Positions 1 through 6,708 of a stretch of DNA of 64,000 nt are shown in pieces (position 1 is the stretch's first letter; every line of letters begins with the position of its first letter). The stretch is from NCBI GenBank assembly GCA_020635205.1, contig JACKAE010000003.1, positions 62,001-126,000 of the forward strand. Direction: 5' to 3'. This DNA comes from Ignavibacteria bacterium (lineage in GTDB: Bacteria; Bacteroidota; Ignavibacteria; OLB7). The notes under the pieces are model-generated. The model searched no databases, was not told where the DNA came from, and saw only the letters and a list, made by a program, of their open reading frames with translations. Made by a program: the position numbers and the translations under genes.

Positions 1-627
1 GCTGACGTAGAAGCAGAAAACTGGGTCGATACCGAGTTCCTTAGCTTCAGGTGTGTGGGTAAATTTCTGGTTGATGATTGCATCGATGGCCACGGCGGTC
101 TTGCCAGTCTGGCGGTCACCGATAATCAGCTCGCGCTGTCCGCGGCCAATCGGGATCATGGCGTCGATTGCCTTCAATCCAGTTTGCAGTGGCTCTGTTA
201 CTGGATAGCGCGAGATAACACCCGGAGCTTTTCGCTCGATTGCTAATGAGTGTGGTGTGTCGATCGGTCCACGTCCGTCCAGCGGAATGCCGAGCGGATT
301 GACAACACGACCGAGCAAAGCCTCTCCCACAGGAATCTGTGCGACCTTACCAGTACGCTTTACGGTGTCCCCTTCCTTGACAAGTTTATCATCACCGAAG
401 AGAATCACACCGACATTATCTTCTTCAAGGTTAAGCGCCATTCCCATGACGCCGTTCGGGAATTCTACCAGCTCGGAAGCAAGAACGTTCGCCAGACCGT
501 AGACGCGGGCAACACCGTCACCGACCTCGAGGACGGTTCCGACATCAAACACGTCGACTTCACTGTCGAACCCTGACAATTGCTTGCGAAGAATCGCCGA
601 TACTTCATCCGGACGGACTTCTACCAT
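1..627 (-). CDS. atpA: F1 ATP synthase subunit alpha, N-terminal part (runs off left edge)
   Basis: Alpha subunit of the catalytic F1 head, which carries the non-catalytic nucleotide sites. The first 209 residues are present, from MVEVRPDEVS to the window edge. The N-terminal beta-barrel (about residues 25-95) is followed by the nucleotide-binding domain with the P-loop GDRQTGKT, encoded near 130-155, just after the alpha-type stretch GRGQRELIIG. The start is the ATG at 625-627. It is the last gene seen in the minus-strand atp operon, 55 bases after atpH. The C-terminal part lies outside the window. Family assignment is essentially certain. Confidence 0.97.
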   Translation of the reverse strand, partial: MVEVRPDEVSAILRKQLSGFDSEVDVFDVGTVLEVGDGVARVYGLANVLASELVEFPNGVMGMALNLEEDNVGVILFGDDKLVKEGDTVKRTGKVAQIPVGEALLGRVVNPLGIPLDGRGPIDTPHSLAIERKAPGVISRYPVTEPLQTGLKAIDAMIPIGRGQRELIIGDRQTGKTAVAIDAIINQKFTHTPEAKELGIDPVFCFYVS

Positions 628-682
628 TATTCTTCAGCCGTTACTCGTTAGTGTGTATTATGAATTTCTAAAATAGTCTGCG

Positions 683-1246
683 TTAGAGTGTGGGTGTCCA
701 CAAGTGAGCTTCTTCAGCTAAGGTTTCGTGGAGCCGCACCAACTGGCGACGGACAGAGGCATCGATCATCAGATCGTCGATCCGCGCAGTGAAGCCTCCA
801 ATCAGGCTTTTATCTACGCGATACTTTGCGCTGATTGTCTGCCCAGTCATCTTCGTCAGTTTCGTCTCGATCTGCCCTTTCAGCCCGTCGTTCAACTCAA
901 TTGCGCTGACAACATTAGCTGTTGCAATGCCTCGTTCGAGATTGAGTTGTTTGTGGAAAGAGATTGTCGTGCCGTACAGAATCCCGGAACGCCCCTTCTT
1001 AGCCAAGAGCACCAAGAAACGGAGAACAGCTTCACTCACCTTCTCTTGAAAAATTTCCTGAAGGAGCGCAGCCTTCTTCTCAACCGCTATTGTCGGTCTG
1101 GAAAGAAGGTTCTTTAACTCGCTGGAGTTTTCGATTGCGTACTGCAACGTCTTGAAATCCTCCTCAACAGTAGGAAGGATATTCAATTCTCTGGCGATTT
1201 CGAGCATCGCCTTTGCGTATCGATGTGAGGCTCTGGTTTCAATCAT
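683..1246 (-). CDS. atpH: F1 ATP synthase subunit delta
   Basis: Delta (OSCP-type) stalk subunit that fixes the F1 head to the b-subunit peripheral stator. It has 187 residues, the usual family length. The N-terminal helical domain begins with the characteristic R-A-x-R-Y-A-K-A-like opening (TRASHRYAKAML). The C-terminal part carries the conserved IGGFTARIDD-like segment seen in OSCP proteins. It lies between atpF (27-base gap) and atpA (55-base gap) on the same strand, the standard order. Confidence 0.95.
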   Translation of the reverse strand: MIETRASHRYAKAMLEIARELNILPTVEEDFKTLQYAIENSSELKNLLSRPTIAVEKKAALLQEIFQEKVSEAVLRFLVLLAKKGRSGILYGTTISFHKQLNLERGIATANVVSAIELNDGLKGQIETKLTKMTGQTISAKYRVDKSLIGGFTARIDDLMIDASVRRQLVRLHETLAEEAHLWTPTL

Positions 1247-1273
1247 TGTGCGTGCCTTCCTCTCTCAACGGAA

Positions 1274-1765
1274 TTAGTTCGTCACTTCGGCAGCTTCGTT
1301 TAGGTAAGCCTCGACAAGGCGTTCCCCACTCTCCTGATTGAGCGATTCTTTCAGGATCTTCTCAGAAGCGTTCACCGCAAGCGTAGCAACTTCTGCACGC
1401 AGTTGGTTCATCGCCTCCTTCTTGCTCCGGTCGATCTCGGACTTCGCCCGATCGATTAATGTGCGAGCTTCCTCATCTGCCTTGCCCATTGCATCGTCCC
1501 GAACCTTCTGGGCATACTCCCGACTTTCACGGAGAAGTTCTTGTGCTTCAGCTTCGGCTTGTGCCATTGCCTGACGGTTGTCGGCGATAAGCTGTTTTGC
1601 CTCTTCGCGTGCTCTTTCAGCCTGCTCGATAGCATCGTTAATCGTCGTCTCTCTCTTCTCTAACGACTGTGTGATGGACTTCCACCCAAGTTTTGTTAGA
1701 ACTAAGAGAAGGATAACGAAGTTGATGATGGTCCAAAGAATAGGACCGACGTTAATATCAACCAT
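1274..1765 (-). CDS. atpF: F0 ATP synthase subunit b
   Basis: Peripheral stalk subunit b. An N-terminal membrane helix (about residues 8-27, ILWTIINFVILLLVLTKLGW) is followed by a long charged coiled coil rich in E, A, R and Q (about residues 35-150), which dimerises and reaches delta. At 163 residues it is normal size. It is separated from atpE by 176 bases that hold a stem-loop, an unusually wide gap for this operon, and followed closely by atpH. Confidence 0.95.
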   Translation of the reverse strand: MVDINVGPILWTIINFVILLLVLTKLGWKSITQSLEKRETTINDAIEQAERAREEAKQLIADNRQAMAQAEAEAQELLRESREYAQKVRDDAMGKADEEARTLIDRAKSEIDRSKKEAMNQLRAEVATLAVNASEKILKESLNQESGERLVEAYLNEAAEVTN

Positions 1766-1878
1766 GATTTCAGATAGTGAACGTGATGGGTCAGCTTCTC
1801 CCCATCAACCTGTTTCTCTACAATTGATTCCCTGTCAACTGACTTCTTATCAACGCTCCCCCCTTGCCGATGTGAATA

Positions 1879-1911
1879 AGCGGTCTGCCAGTGTATTGCC
1901 GACAGACCGCT
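1879..1911 (-). promoter_or_regulatory. Stem-loop between atpE and atpF
   Basis: AGCGGTCTG at 1879-1887 pairs with CAGACCGCT at 1903-1911, giving a 9-bp perfect stem with a 15-base loop in the atpE-atpF spacer. No T-run follows it on the transcribed (minus) strand, so it does not look like a full terminator. It could stabilise or process the mRNA so that subunit c, needed in many copies, is made in excess. That role is inference. Confidence 0.5.
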
Positions 1912-1941
1912 CGATTCAAAAAGAACAGTTCTGTCGTCGCC

Positions 1942-2172
1942 TTAGGCAAAGACCAGCAGAATGCAGATAACCAGCGCGAAGAGAGCAATACCCTCGATAA
2001 GAGCAGCCGCGATAATCATCGTTGTACGAATATCGCCGATTGCCTCTGGCTGGCGTCCCTGTGCCTCAAGTGCTGCCGCTGCAAGGCGACCAATGCCCAA
2101 ACCTGGGCCCATGACTGTGAGTGCTGCGCCAAGACCGGCTGCGAGATAAGCTAATCCTTTTACTTCCATCAA
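1942..2172 (-). CDS. atpE: F0 ATP synthase subunit c
   Basis: Rotor ring proteolipid of 76 residues: a two-helix hairpin with a glycine-rich first helix (GAALTVMGPGLGIG), the polar RQPEA loop, and a second helix with the ion-binding glutamate in AALIEGIALFALV. The glutamate is followed by glycine rather than Ser/Thr, and the first helix lacks the glutamine of Na+-binding c subunits, so proton coupling is the better reading. It sits in the standard place between atpB and atpF. Confidence 0.96.
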   Translation of the reverse strand: MMEVKGLAYLAAGLGAALTVMGPGLGIGRLAAAALEAQGRQPEAIGDIRTTMIIAAALIEGIALFALVICILLVFA

Positions 2173-2345
2173 GACCTCCGAACAGGTATGAAATGTATGT
2201 GTACTGAAAATATGCCGACGTAAAGTTATAAGACCTGCAAAGTTACGGATGACAAGGCGTTTGACGAACCGACTTCAGTTTTAAAAGGGTTTCAGTAAGT
2301 GAAGTTAGGAATCGCATCCTCCCTTCAATTACAAACCTCCTAACC

Positions 2346-3464
2346 TCAGTGCGCCGTTGCGTGCCCTTCCTCCTCGTGTTCGTCGTGTGCGTGCATTCCC
2401 ATACTTGCAAAAACTGCCACGAGAATCGTGAAGATGTAGGCCTGAATGAAGGCTACAAGCAACTCGAGCAGGTTAATGAAGAGAGAGAAGGCAACGGAAA
2501 CCGGCGCGAAGCCGATGCCGAGCACGAAAATCAGACCAATCAGTGATAAAATCACAACGTGGCCACCGGTCATGTTTGCGAAGAGACGAACGCAGAGCGC
2601 GAACGGCTTCGCGAAGAGACCGAGGATTTCCACCGGAATCATGATTGGCCAGATTGCCATCGGCGTTCCACCTGTTAAGTGCTTGAACCAAGCAATAATT
2701 CCCCCATCACGAATTGCCGCGTACTGAATCACGAAGAATGCAATGATCGCTAAGCCGGCAGTAACACTCAAACTTCCCGTAGCTGAGTGCCCCCCGGGAA
2801 TCAACCCGATCAGGTTCATTGTCAGGATAAATGTGAAGAAGGTGAGAAGAACTGGTGTTAGTGATTTCCCGACTTTGCCATTTCCAACGTTTGGAATCAC
2901 GAGGTTATCCCGCAGATACTCCACAAGACCCTCCATCGCGTTGTAGAACCCTTTGTGGGCACGCCCGGCGAGCTTCTTGGACTTTCGCCCCATCGGGACG
3001 AAGATGGCAATCAGCAGAATCATTGCCAGCCACTGAAAAACTACCAGACTGGTAATTGATATATCGAGTGCTGGAGCTTGTTGATCTGATACGCGAACAA
3101 TCGACTTGTGATCCTTCTTCTCTATCTCCGCCCAGTCCTCCTTCGCACTCTCTGGAAGGTTGTGCTTTAAAATATAGGTTCCCTCTTCTTCCATCGCCTC
3201 AACGTTTGGCCAGATGTGAAGACCATCGTCAATTAGAATAACGGGAAGGTCTACAATGTGTAGCGGACCAATTTCAATCTCGCGGTGATCGCCAAGTTGT
3301 CCGAGGAGCTTCGTGAATTTTGCACTATTCCCCTCCGCGTTCGCATCCACCTCCTGATGGCCTCCCGCCTGATGCTGGTCGCCCCCCTGGTGTTGTTCCC
3401 CACCATTGTGCCCATCGTTCTGGGCAATCAAATCGTTGTTGAGGTCGAGTTTCGGATCGTTCAT
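2346..3464 (-). CDS. atpB: F0 ATP synthase subunit a
   Basis: Stator channel protein, 372 residues. The first 45 or so residues are rich in His, Gln, Gly and Asn (for example GGEQHQGGDQHQAGGHQ), then a soluble segment precedes the membrane domain from about residue 135. The key arginine is visible in the FALCVRLFANMTGGH helix, and the ELLVAFIQAYIFTIL helix contains the conserved Gln. The C-terminus is again His/Glu-rich. The extended N-terminus is usual for Bacteroidota/Chlorobi relatives and longer than in Proteobacteria. Confidence 0.95.
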   Translation of the reverse strand: MNDPKLDLNNDLIAQNDGHNGGEQHQGGDQHQAGGHQEVDANAEGNSAKFTKLLGQLGDHREIEIGPLHIVDLPVILIDDGLHIWPNVEAMEEEGTYILKHNLPESAKEDWAEIEKKDHKSIVRVSDQQAPALDISITSLVVFQWLAMILLIAIFVPMGRKSKKLAGRAHKGFYNAMEGLVEYLRDNLVIPNVGNGKVGKSLTPVLLTFFTFILTMNLIGLIPGGHSATGSLSVTAGLAIIAFFVIQYAAIRDGGIIAWFKHLTGGTPMAIWPIMIPVEILGLFAKPFALCVRLFANMTGGHVVILSLIGLIFVLGIGFAPVSVAFSLFINLLELLVAFIQAYIFTILVAVFASMGMHAHDEHEEEGHATAH

Positions 3465-3524
3465 GAATCGAACCTATGTATAAAGTAGATTATAAGATAT
3501 TCAGCAAAAGTGCGTTCAATAGCA

Positions 3525-3938
3525 TTACCGCTTTTTATAGACCGCCTGTCCCTTCTGCCTCGACATCGTCTTTACAAGAAAATGAATTTCCTGAATCAAG
3601 TAGGCAAAGTAGAGACCAAGCATAAAGAAGGTCAACGTTTTCGCGTCTAACCCCTCGCTCAAAAGGAAGGCAAACACCATCAGCGTTAGCATAATCCGCA
3701 ACCCCATGCCACCGAAGAAGGCGGCCATGAAGATGAAGTTTTCCTTGTTGAGCGTTAACTCGATGATTGTCATTCCAATTAACGCGTTAGCCAGAGCAAT
3801 ACTCCAAGCCGCGTAAATTGCACTTCGGGTCTCAGGAAACCAGGCAATAACCGGGTATGCGAGAATTGCCGCAAGGATAAGCGTCAGTATCAGAACAGGC
3901 TTCAGAAATCGCAGGTTCATGCGGCTCGTGTTAATCAT
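3525..3938 (-). CDS. AtpI-like four-helix membrane protein of the atp operon
   Basis: Small protein with about four membrane helices, in the slot usually held by the ATP synthase I chain, thought to help assemble the c ring or handle Mg2+. I chose the ATG at 3938 (MINTSRMNLRF), which overlaps the end of the upstream gene by 8 bases (ATGATTAA) and suggests translational coupling; an internal Met six codons later is also possible. Length is then 137 residues. The call rests more on topology and position than on sequence identity. Confidence 0.75.
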   Translation of the reverse strand: MINTSRMNLRFLKPVLILTLILAAILAYPVIAWFPETRSAIYAAWSIALANALIGMTIIELTLNKENFIFMAAFFGGMGLRIMLTLMVFAFLLSEGLDAKTLTFFMLGLYFAYLIQEIHFLVKTMSRQKGQAVYKKR

Positions 3939-4221
3939 CTGACGGTTTGGCTGAATCGCCTGTCCGATCTGAATCTTGCTTCTCTTTCCCCCTTCTCTTC
4001 GATGACCCCACACTCAGTGCGGTCCTGATAAAACTAATCATCCCCCCCGTCGCTCCGAAGATGAGTCCTGCAAGCAGGAGCCAGGGCTGAGTCTCGAACT
4101 TTGTGTCGAGCCACCACCCCAACGCAGCAAAGGCTAAGATTGTCACAGTTAACTGGATTCCCCCTCCAAGGAGCGATCCCATCTCCTGTGCATCCTTATT
4201 GAGATCTTTTGGCTTCATCAA
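3931..4221 (-). CDS. AtpZ/AtpI-domain protein, first gene of the atp operon
   Basis: A 96-residue protein with two membrane helices (about 22-40 and 46-66) and a charged Lys/Asp-rich tail. It resembles the ATPase_gene1/AtpZ family (LLGGGIQLTVTILAFAALGWWLD, then LLLAGLIFGATGGM), whose members open many atp operons and are proposed to act with AtpI in Mg2+/Ca2+ transport or assembly. It overlaps the next gene by 8 bases. It is the first gene of the minus-strand operon, so the atp promoter should lie in 4222-4718. Confidence 0.8.
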   Translation of the reverse strand: MMKPKDLNKDAQEMGSLLGGGIQLTVTILAFAALGWWLDTKFETQPWLLLAGLIFGATGGMISFIRTALSVGSSKRRGKEKQDSDRTGDSAKPSDD

Positions 4222-4358
4222 AGACCCTGAAACTCTCTGGAAAACCTAACTCGTAGCTCTTTGCCACTCTATCTCGCTATGGAAGCCGCAAAATTACGGA
4301 AGGTTGTCTCCCCGTCGAACCCTTTTCTCCAAACACTTTGTATCCTTGAGTTTGTCTT

Positions 4359-4395
4359 GAGTTCGTGGAGTGTGTAGAGTTGAGAGTTCTTAGAG
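4359..4395 (+). repeat. Dispersed GAGTT-TAGAGT intergenic repeat
   Basis: One copy of a family built from the short words GAGTT, CGTAGAGT and TGTGTAGAGT. Other copies are at about 4510-4548 (inverted), 41678-41722, 46909-46951, 57475-57513 and 61026-61066, with a fragment near 52299-52316. All lie in spacers or across stop codons. Confidence 0.7.
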
Positions 4396-4509
4396 AAGGC
4401 CATCGGCCCCCCGATCGTTCAGGGGAGCGGGAAAATTCGTCGATAAAAAGCGAAAAGCAACACCCCCCTCTTGAAAGGGATGTCCGCCACAGCAAACATA
4501 TATCTCTAT

Positions 4510-4548
4510 GAACTCTTCACTCCCAACTCTACGAACTCTACCCAACTC
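4510..4548 (-). repeat. Dispersed GAGTT-TAGAGT intergenic repeat, inverted copy
   Basis: Reads as AACTCT and ACGAACTCTAC words on the plus strand, the reverse complement of the copy at 4359-4395. It lies 120 bases from that copy. Confidence 0.65.
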
Positions 4549-4718
4549 ATTGAAATCGTTACGAAGTCCAATGTTTCCTCTTCTTTACGTGGAAATTCTT
4601 TCAGGGGAAGGATTACCGACCGAACTTTGTTCAGTTGCTTAACCTATCGAATGTTTATATCATGTATACAAATACCAACAGCATAAAGTATCCGACAGTC
4701 TCACAGACTCCGCTCACT

Positions 4719-5414
4719 ATGGCATTTTCTGTTCTTGTAGTTGATGATGAAGAAGATATTATCAGACTTCTTCGCTATAACCTTGAAAAAGAAGGCTACG
4801 TAGTCCACACTGCCACAAATGGTATCGACGCCTTGAAGAAGGCAGAAACGGCTACATATGATCTAATTGTGCTCGACATCATGATGCCGGGCATGGATGG
4901 GTACGATGTCTGCCGGAAACTGCGCCTCCATCCCTCCCACTCACAAACACCGATTATCTTCCTTACTGCTCGCGTTGGTGAACTCGACGAGATTTTGGGA
5001 CTTGAGCTTGGAGCCGACGACTATATTCAGAAGCCAATCTCACCTCGGGTTCTTCTGGCACGCATTAAGCGCATCCTCCGACGTAAAGATGAACTGGTAA
5101 AGACTGAAACTGTGGTCGCTCCGGAAATCCTGCGCATTGAGGGTTTGGTAATCAATCGCCAGAACTATACAGTAAAAGTTGACAATGTCGAGAAGTTCTT
5201 CCCGAAGAAAGAATTTGAACTTCTCGCCTTCTTGGCTTCAAATCCTGGCCGAGCCTTCTCGCGCGATGAATTGCTCTCGCGGATATGGGGCGAAAGCGTG
5301 CAAGTTGTAGAACGGACGGTGGACGTTCACGTCTCGAAGATCCGGGACAAACTTGGCTCACTCAGCGAGCATTTGGAGACTGTGAAGGGTGTTGGGTATC
5401 GGTTTAGACCGTGA
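4719..5414 (+). CDS. phoB: PhoB/OmpR-family response regulator
   Basis: Two-component DNA-binding regulator of 231 residues. The receiver domain (about 1-120) has the acidic pair in VVDDEED, the phospho-acceptor Asp53 in LIVLDIMMPGMDG, and the conserved Thr and Lys (FLTAR, IQKPIS). The winged-helix output domain (about 135-231) includes SRDELLSRIWG and the recognition region RTVDVHVSKIRDKL. Start is the ATG at 4719 before AFSVLVVDD; the longer in-frame extension has no domain. The partner kinase is most likely the PhoR-like protein at 36366-37442, from which it is now separated by the prophage. Phosphate control is inferred from family only. Confidence 0.9.
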   Translation: MAFSVLVVDDEEDIIRLLRYNLEKEGYVVHTATNGIDALKKAETATYDLIVLDIMMPGMDGYDVCRKLRLHPSHSQTPIIFLTARVGELDEILGLELGADDYIQKPISPRVLLARIKRILRRKDELVKTETVVAPEILRIEGLVINRQNYTVKVDNVEKFFPKKEFELLAFLASNPGRAFSRDELLSRIWGESVQVVERTVDVHVSKIRDKLGSLSEHLETVKGVGYRFRP

Positions 5415-5628
5415 GTGATGTGAGATTTCAGATTCGGGATCTCGAAGTGTTGATTTCGGATTGCGGGTCTGAGATTTACTGGTTGTGTGGTATTCTATAG
5501 TAGCATGAGAGTGAAGATTGTTCGAGAATCGACCTCGTTGTGTGGCTTCGATTGCTTGTCGACAACTCATATCTCTAATCTTTCCTGTTTTCTCTTCGAA
5601 TCGATTGCACCTTCAACGACTCTTGCGT
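5415..5628. other. Host spacer between phoB-like gene and prophage
   Basis: No gene seen. Bases 5423-5475 contain a GATTTCAGATTCGG / GATTTCGGATTGCGGG motif whose reverse-complement relative occurs at 62341-62370, so this looks like a dispersed host repeat. The spacer would have joined directly to 36272 before the phage inserted. Confidence 0.5.
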
Positions 5629-5633
5629 AACAT
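5629..5633. repeat. Target-site duplication AACAT, left copy
   Basis: AACAT here and at 36267-36271. Flanking bases differ on both sides, so the duplication is exactly 5 bp, the length made by Mu-type transposases. Confidence 0.65.
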
Positions 5634-5803
5634 TGTAGGGAAGTGAGGAGAATGAGAATTCGCGTCGAGTTTGATTCAAAAGAAAATCGTTGATTCTTGC
5701 GCGTTTCGCTGGAAAATCACCTCAAGCCCTCGTTGAGAACGGTTTGAGAAATTTTCTCCATTATCTCAATTTCAAGTGTTTTTCACGAGTAGTTTGAGAA
5801 TTC
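5634..5803 (+). promoter_or_regulatory. Prophage left end with transposase-binding sites
   Basis: Three related sites face inward: AATGAGAATTC (5651-5661), GGTTTGAGAAATT (5741-5753) and TAGTTTGAGAATTC (5790-5803). The last two match the right-end sites almost base for base, in inverted orientation. Multiple end sites are what a MuA-type transposase needs to assemble a transpososome. The spacing suggests three sites on the left and two on the right. Confidence 0.65.
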
Positions 5804-5804
5804 T

Positions 5805-6404
5805 TCAATGTGGCTTTATTGAATGAATAACCACTCCCCAAACCGTTAGTGAATCCTCTTCTGAAACCGCTGTCGCCTTGTACCTTTCATTCTCAGGGTA
5901 GAGATACGTAACTCCATTGATACTCCGAATTCGCTTCACTGTGAGTTCGGAGTTGATTGAGACGATGGCAATGTCTTCCTCTTGCGCCTCCCTCTTCTCT
6001 ACGATAAGAATATCCCCCGCTTCAATCCCCGCTCCTATCATCGAATCCCCGGTAACTCTACATGCAAAACTGTTCTCAGGGTGTGGTATTACGTTCTGGC
6101 AACTGAACCACGTTTCGACGTGGTCGTCGCCCGGGGTGGGGGCTCCAGCGGGGACAGGGGTGAGGAAGAGAGGAATGTGTTGCGGAGAAGGTTGGGTTGC
6201 TTCGCTGTTGGCCTCACCGTCTAACAACCAGTCTGCGGATTGCCCGGTCAATCTCTTAAGTGATCGAAGAAAATCTCCGCCCGGAGTTTGCAGGTTGCGT
6301 TCAACACCTGATAGAAAACTTTGAGAAACTTCTAAAAGAGCCGAAAATTCAGCTTGAGACCGTTCTCCTCGTAAGAACCTAACTCGATCACCTAACGTAT
6401 TCAT
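5805..6404 (-). CDS. Phage repressor, HTH plus S24 LexA-like autoprotease
   Basis: Lysogeny repressor of 199 residues. The N-terminal lambda-type helix-turn-helix spans about 1-60 (RSQAEFSALLEVSQSFLSGVER). The C-terminal S24 domain has the nucleophile Ser121 in TGDSMIG, the general base Lys157 in ELTVKRI, and a likely self-cleavage site Ala86-Gly87 in PVPAGAP. RecA-stimulated cleavage, and so SOS induction of the phage, is expected from the family. Mu's own repressor lacks this autoprotease domain. The ATG at 6404 is preferred over a GTG one codon upstream. It is divergent from the early operon, with operators between. Confidence 0.9.
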   Translation of the reverse strand: MNTLGDRVRFLRGERSQAEFSALLEVSQSFLSGVERNLQTPGGDFLRSLKRLTGQSADWLLDGEANSEATQPSPQHIPLFLTPVPAGAPTPGDDHVETWFSCQNVIPHPENSFACRVTGDSMIGAGIEAGDILIVEKREAQEEDIAIVSINSELTVKRIRSINGVTYLYPENERYKATAVSEEDSLTVWGVVIHSIKPH

Positions 6405-6502
6405 CACTTTTGTGATTGATTACCTTGACTTTAATCACTTAAAAGATTATCTTTGCAAGTGTTCTGCAAATATACAACAAGAAATCAATCATTTAGGTGA
6501 TT
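6403..6502. promoter_or_regulatory. Early operator region, three related palindromes
   Basis: Three sites share a half-site close to AATCAC: ATCAC-TTTT-GTGAT (6403-6416), TAATC-8-GATTA (6432-6449) and AATCA-6-TGATT (6487-6502). One overlaps the repressor start, and another sits right before the Ner-like start at 6505, over its ribosome site. A TTTG at 6452 and TATACAAC at 6471 could form the rightward early promoter. The arrangement suggests a repressor/Ner switch. Confidence 0.65.
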
Positions 6503-6504
6503 AA

Positions 6505-6708
6505 ATGAGGGTTCGATCTGAGAGTGTGGATATGCGCCGGTATCCGTTTCGAGGTATATATACCGAGGTGGCAAAGGAAGAAGGAGTGACACCCGAGGCG
6601 ATTCGCCAAGCTGTTAAGTATGGAAACCCAAGAATTCTTGAGAAGGTGGCTGGTAAAATCGAGGAGCGGCGAGCTAAGGTTCGGAGGTACAACGATGCTG
6701 TCGCGTAA
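6505..6708 (+). CDS. Ner-like small DNA-binding protein
   Basis: First gene of the rightward early operon, 67 residues. A helix-turn-helix-like core (TEVAKEEGVTPEAIRQAVKYGNP) is followed by a basic tail. Position between repressor and transposase is that of Mu ner or cI-type Cro proteins, which shut down early transcription. The function is inferred from position and fold; it overlaps the transposase start by 14 bases. Confidence 0.7.
   Translation: MRVRSESVDMRRYPFRGIYTEVAKEEGVTPEAIRQAVKYGNPRILEKVAGKIEERRAKVRRYNDAVA

Larger units (their letters stand above)
4222..4718. other. Intergenic region between divergent atp operon and phoB-like gene
   Basis: About 500 bases without a convincing gene. 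It must hold the divergent promoters of the atp operon (minus) and the response regulator (plus). It also contains two members of the dispersed GAGTT/TAGAGT repeat family in opposite orientations (about 4359-4395 and 4510-4548). I could not place the promoters confidently. Confidence 0.6.

Noticed and set aside
5777..5803. Phage left end at TGTTTTTCACG (5777)
   Set aside because: Flanking 5 bases do not match the right flank, and the sites at 5651 and 5741 would lie outside the element.
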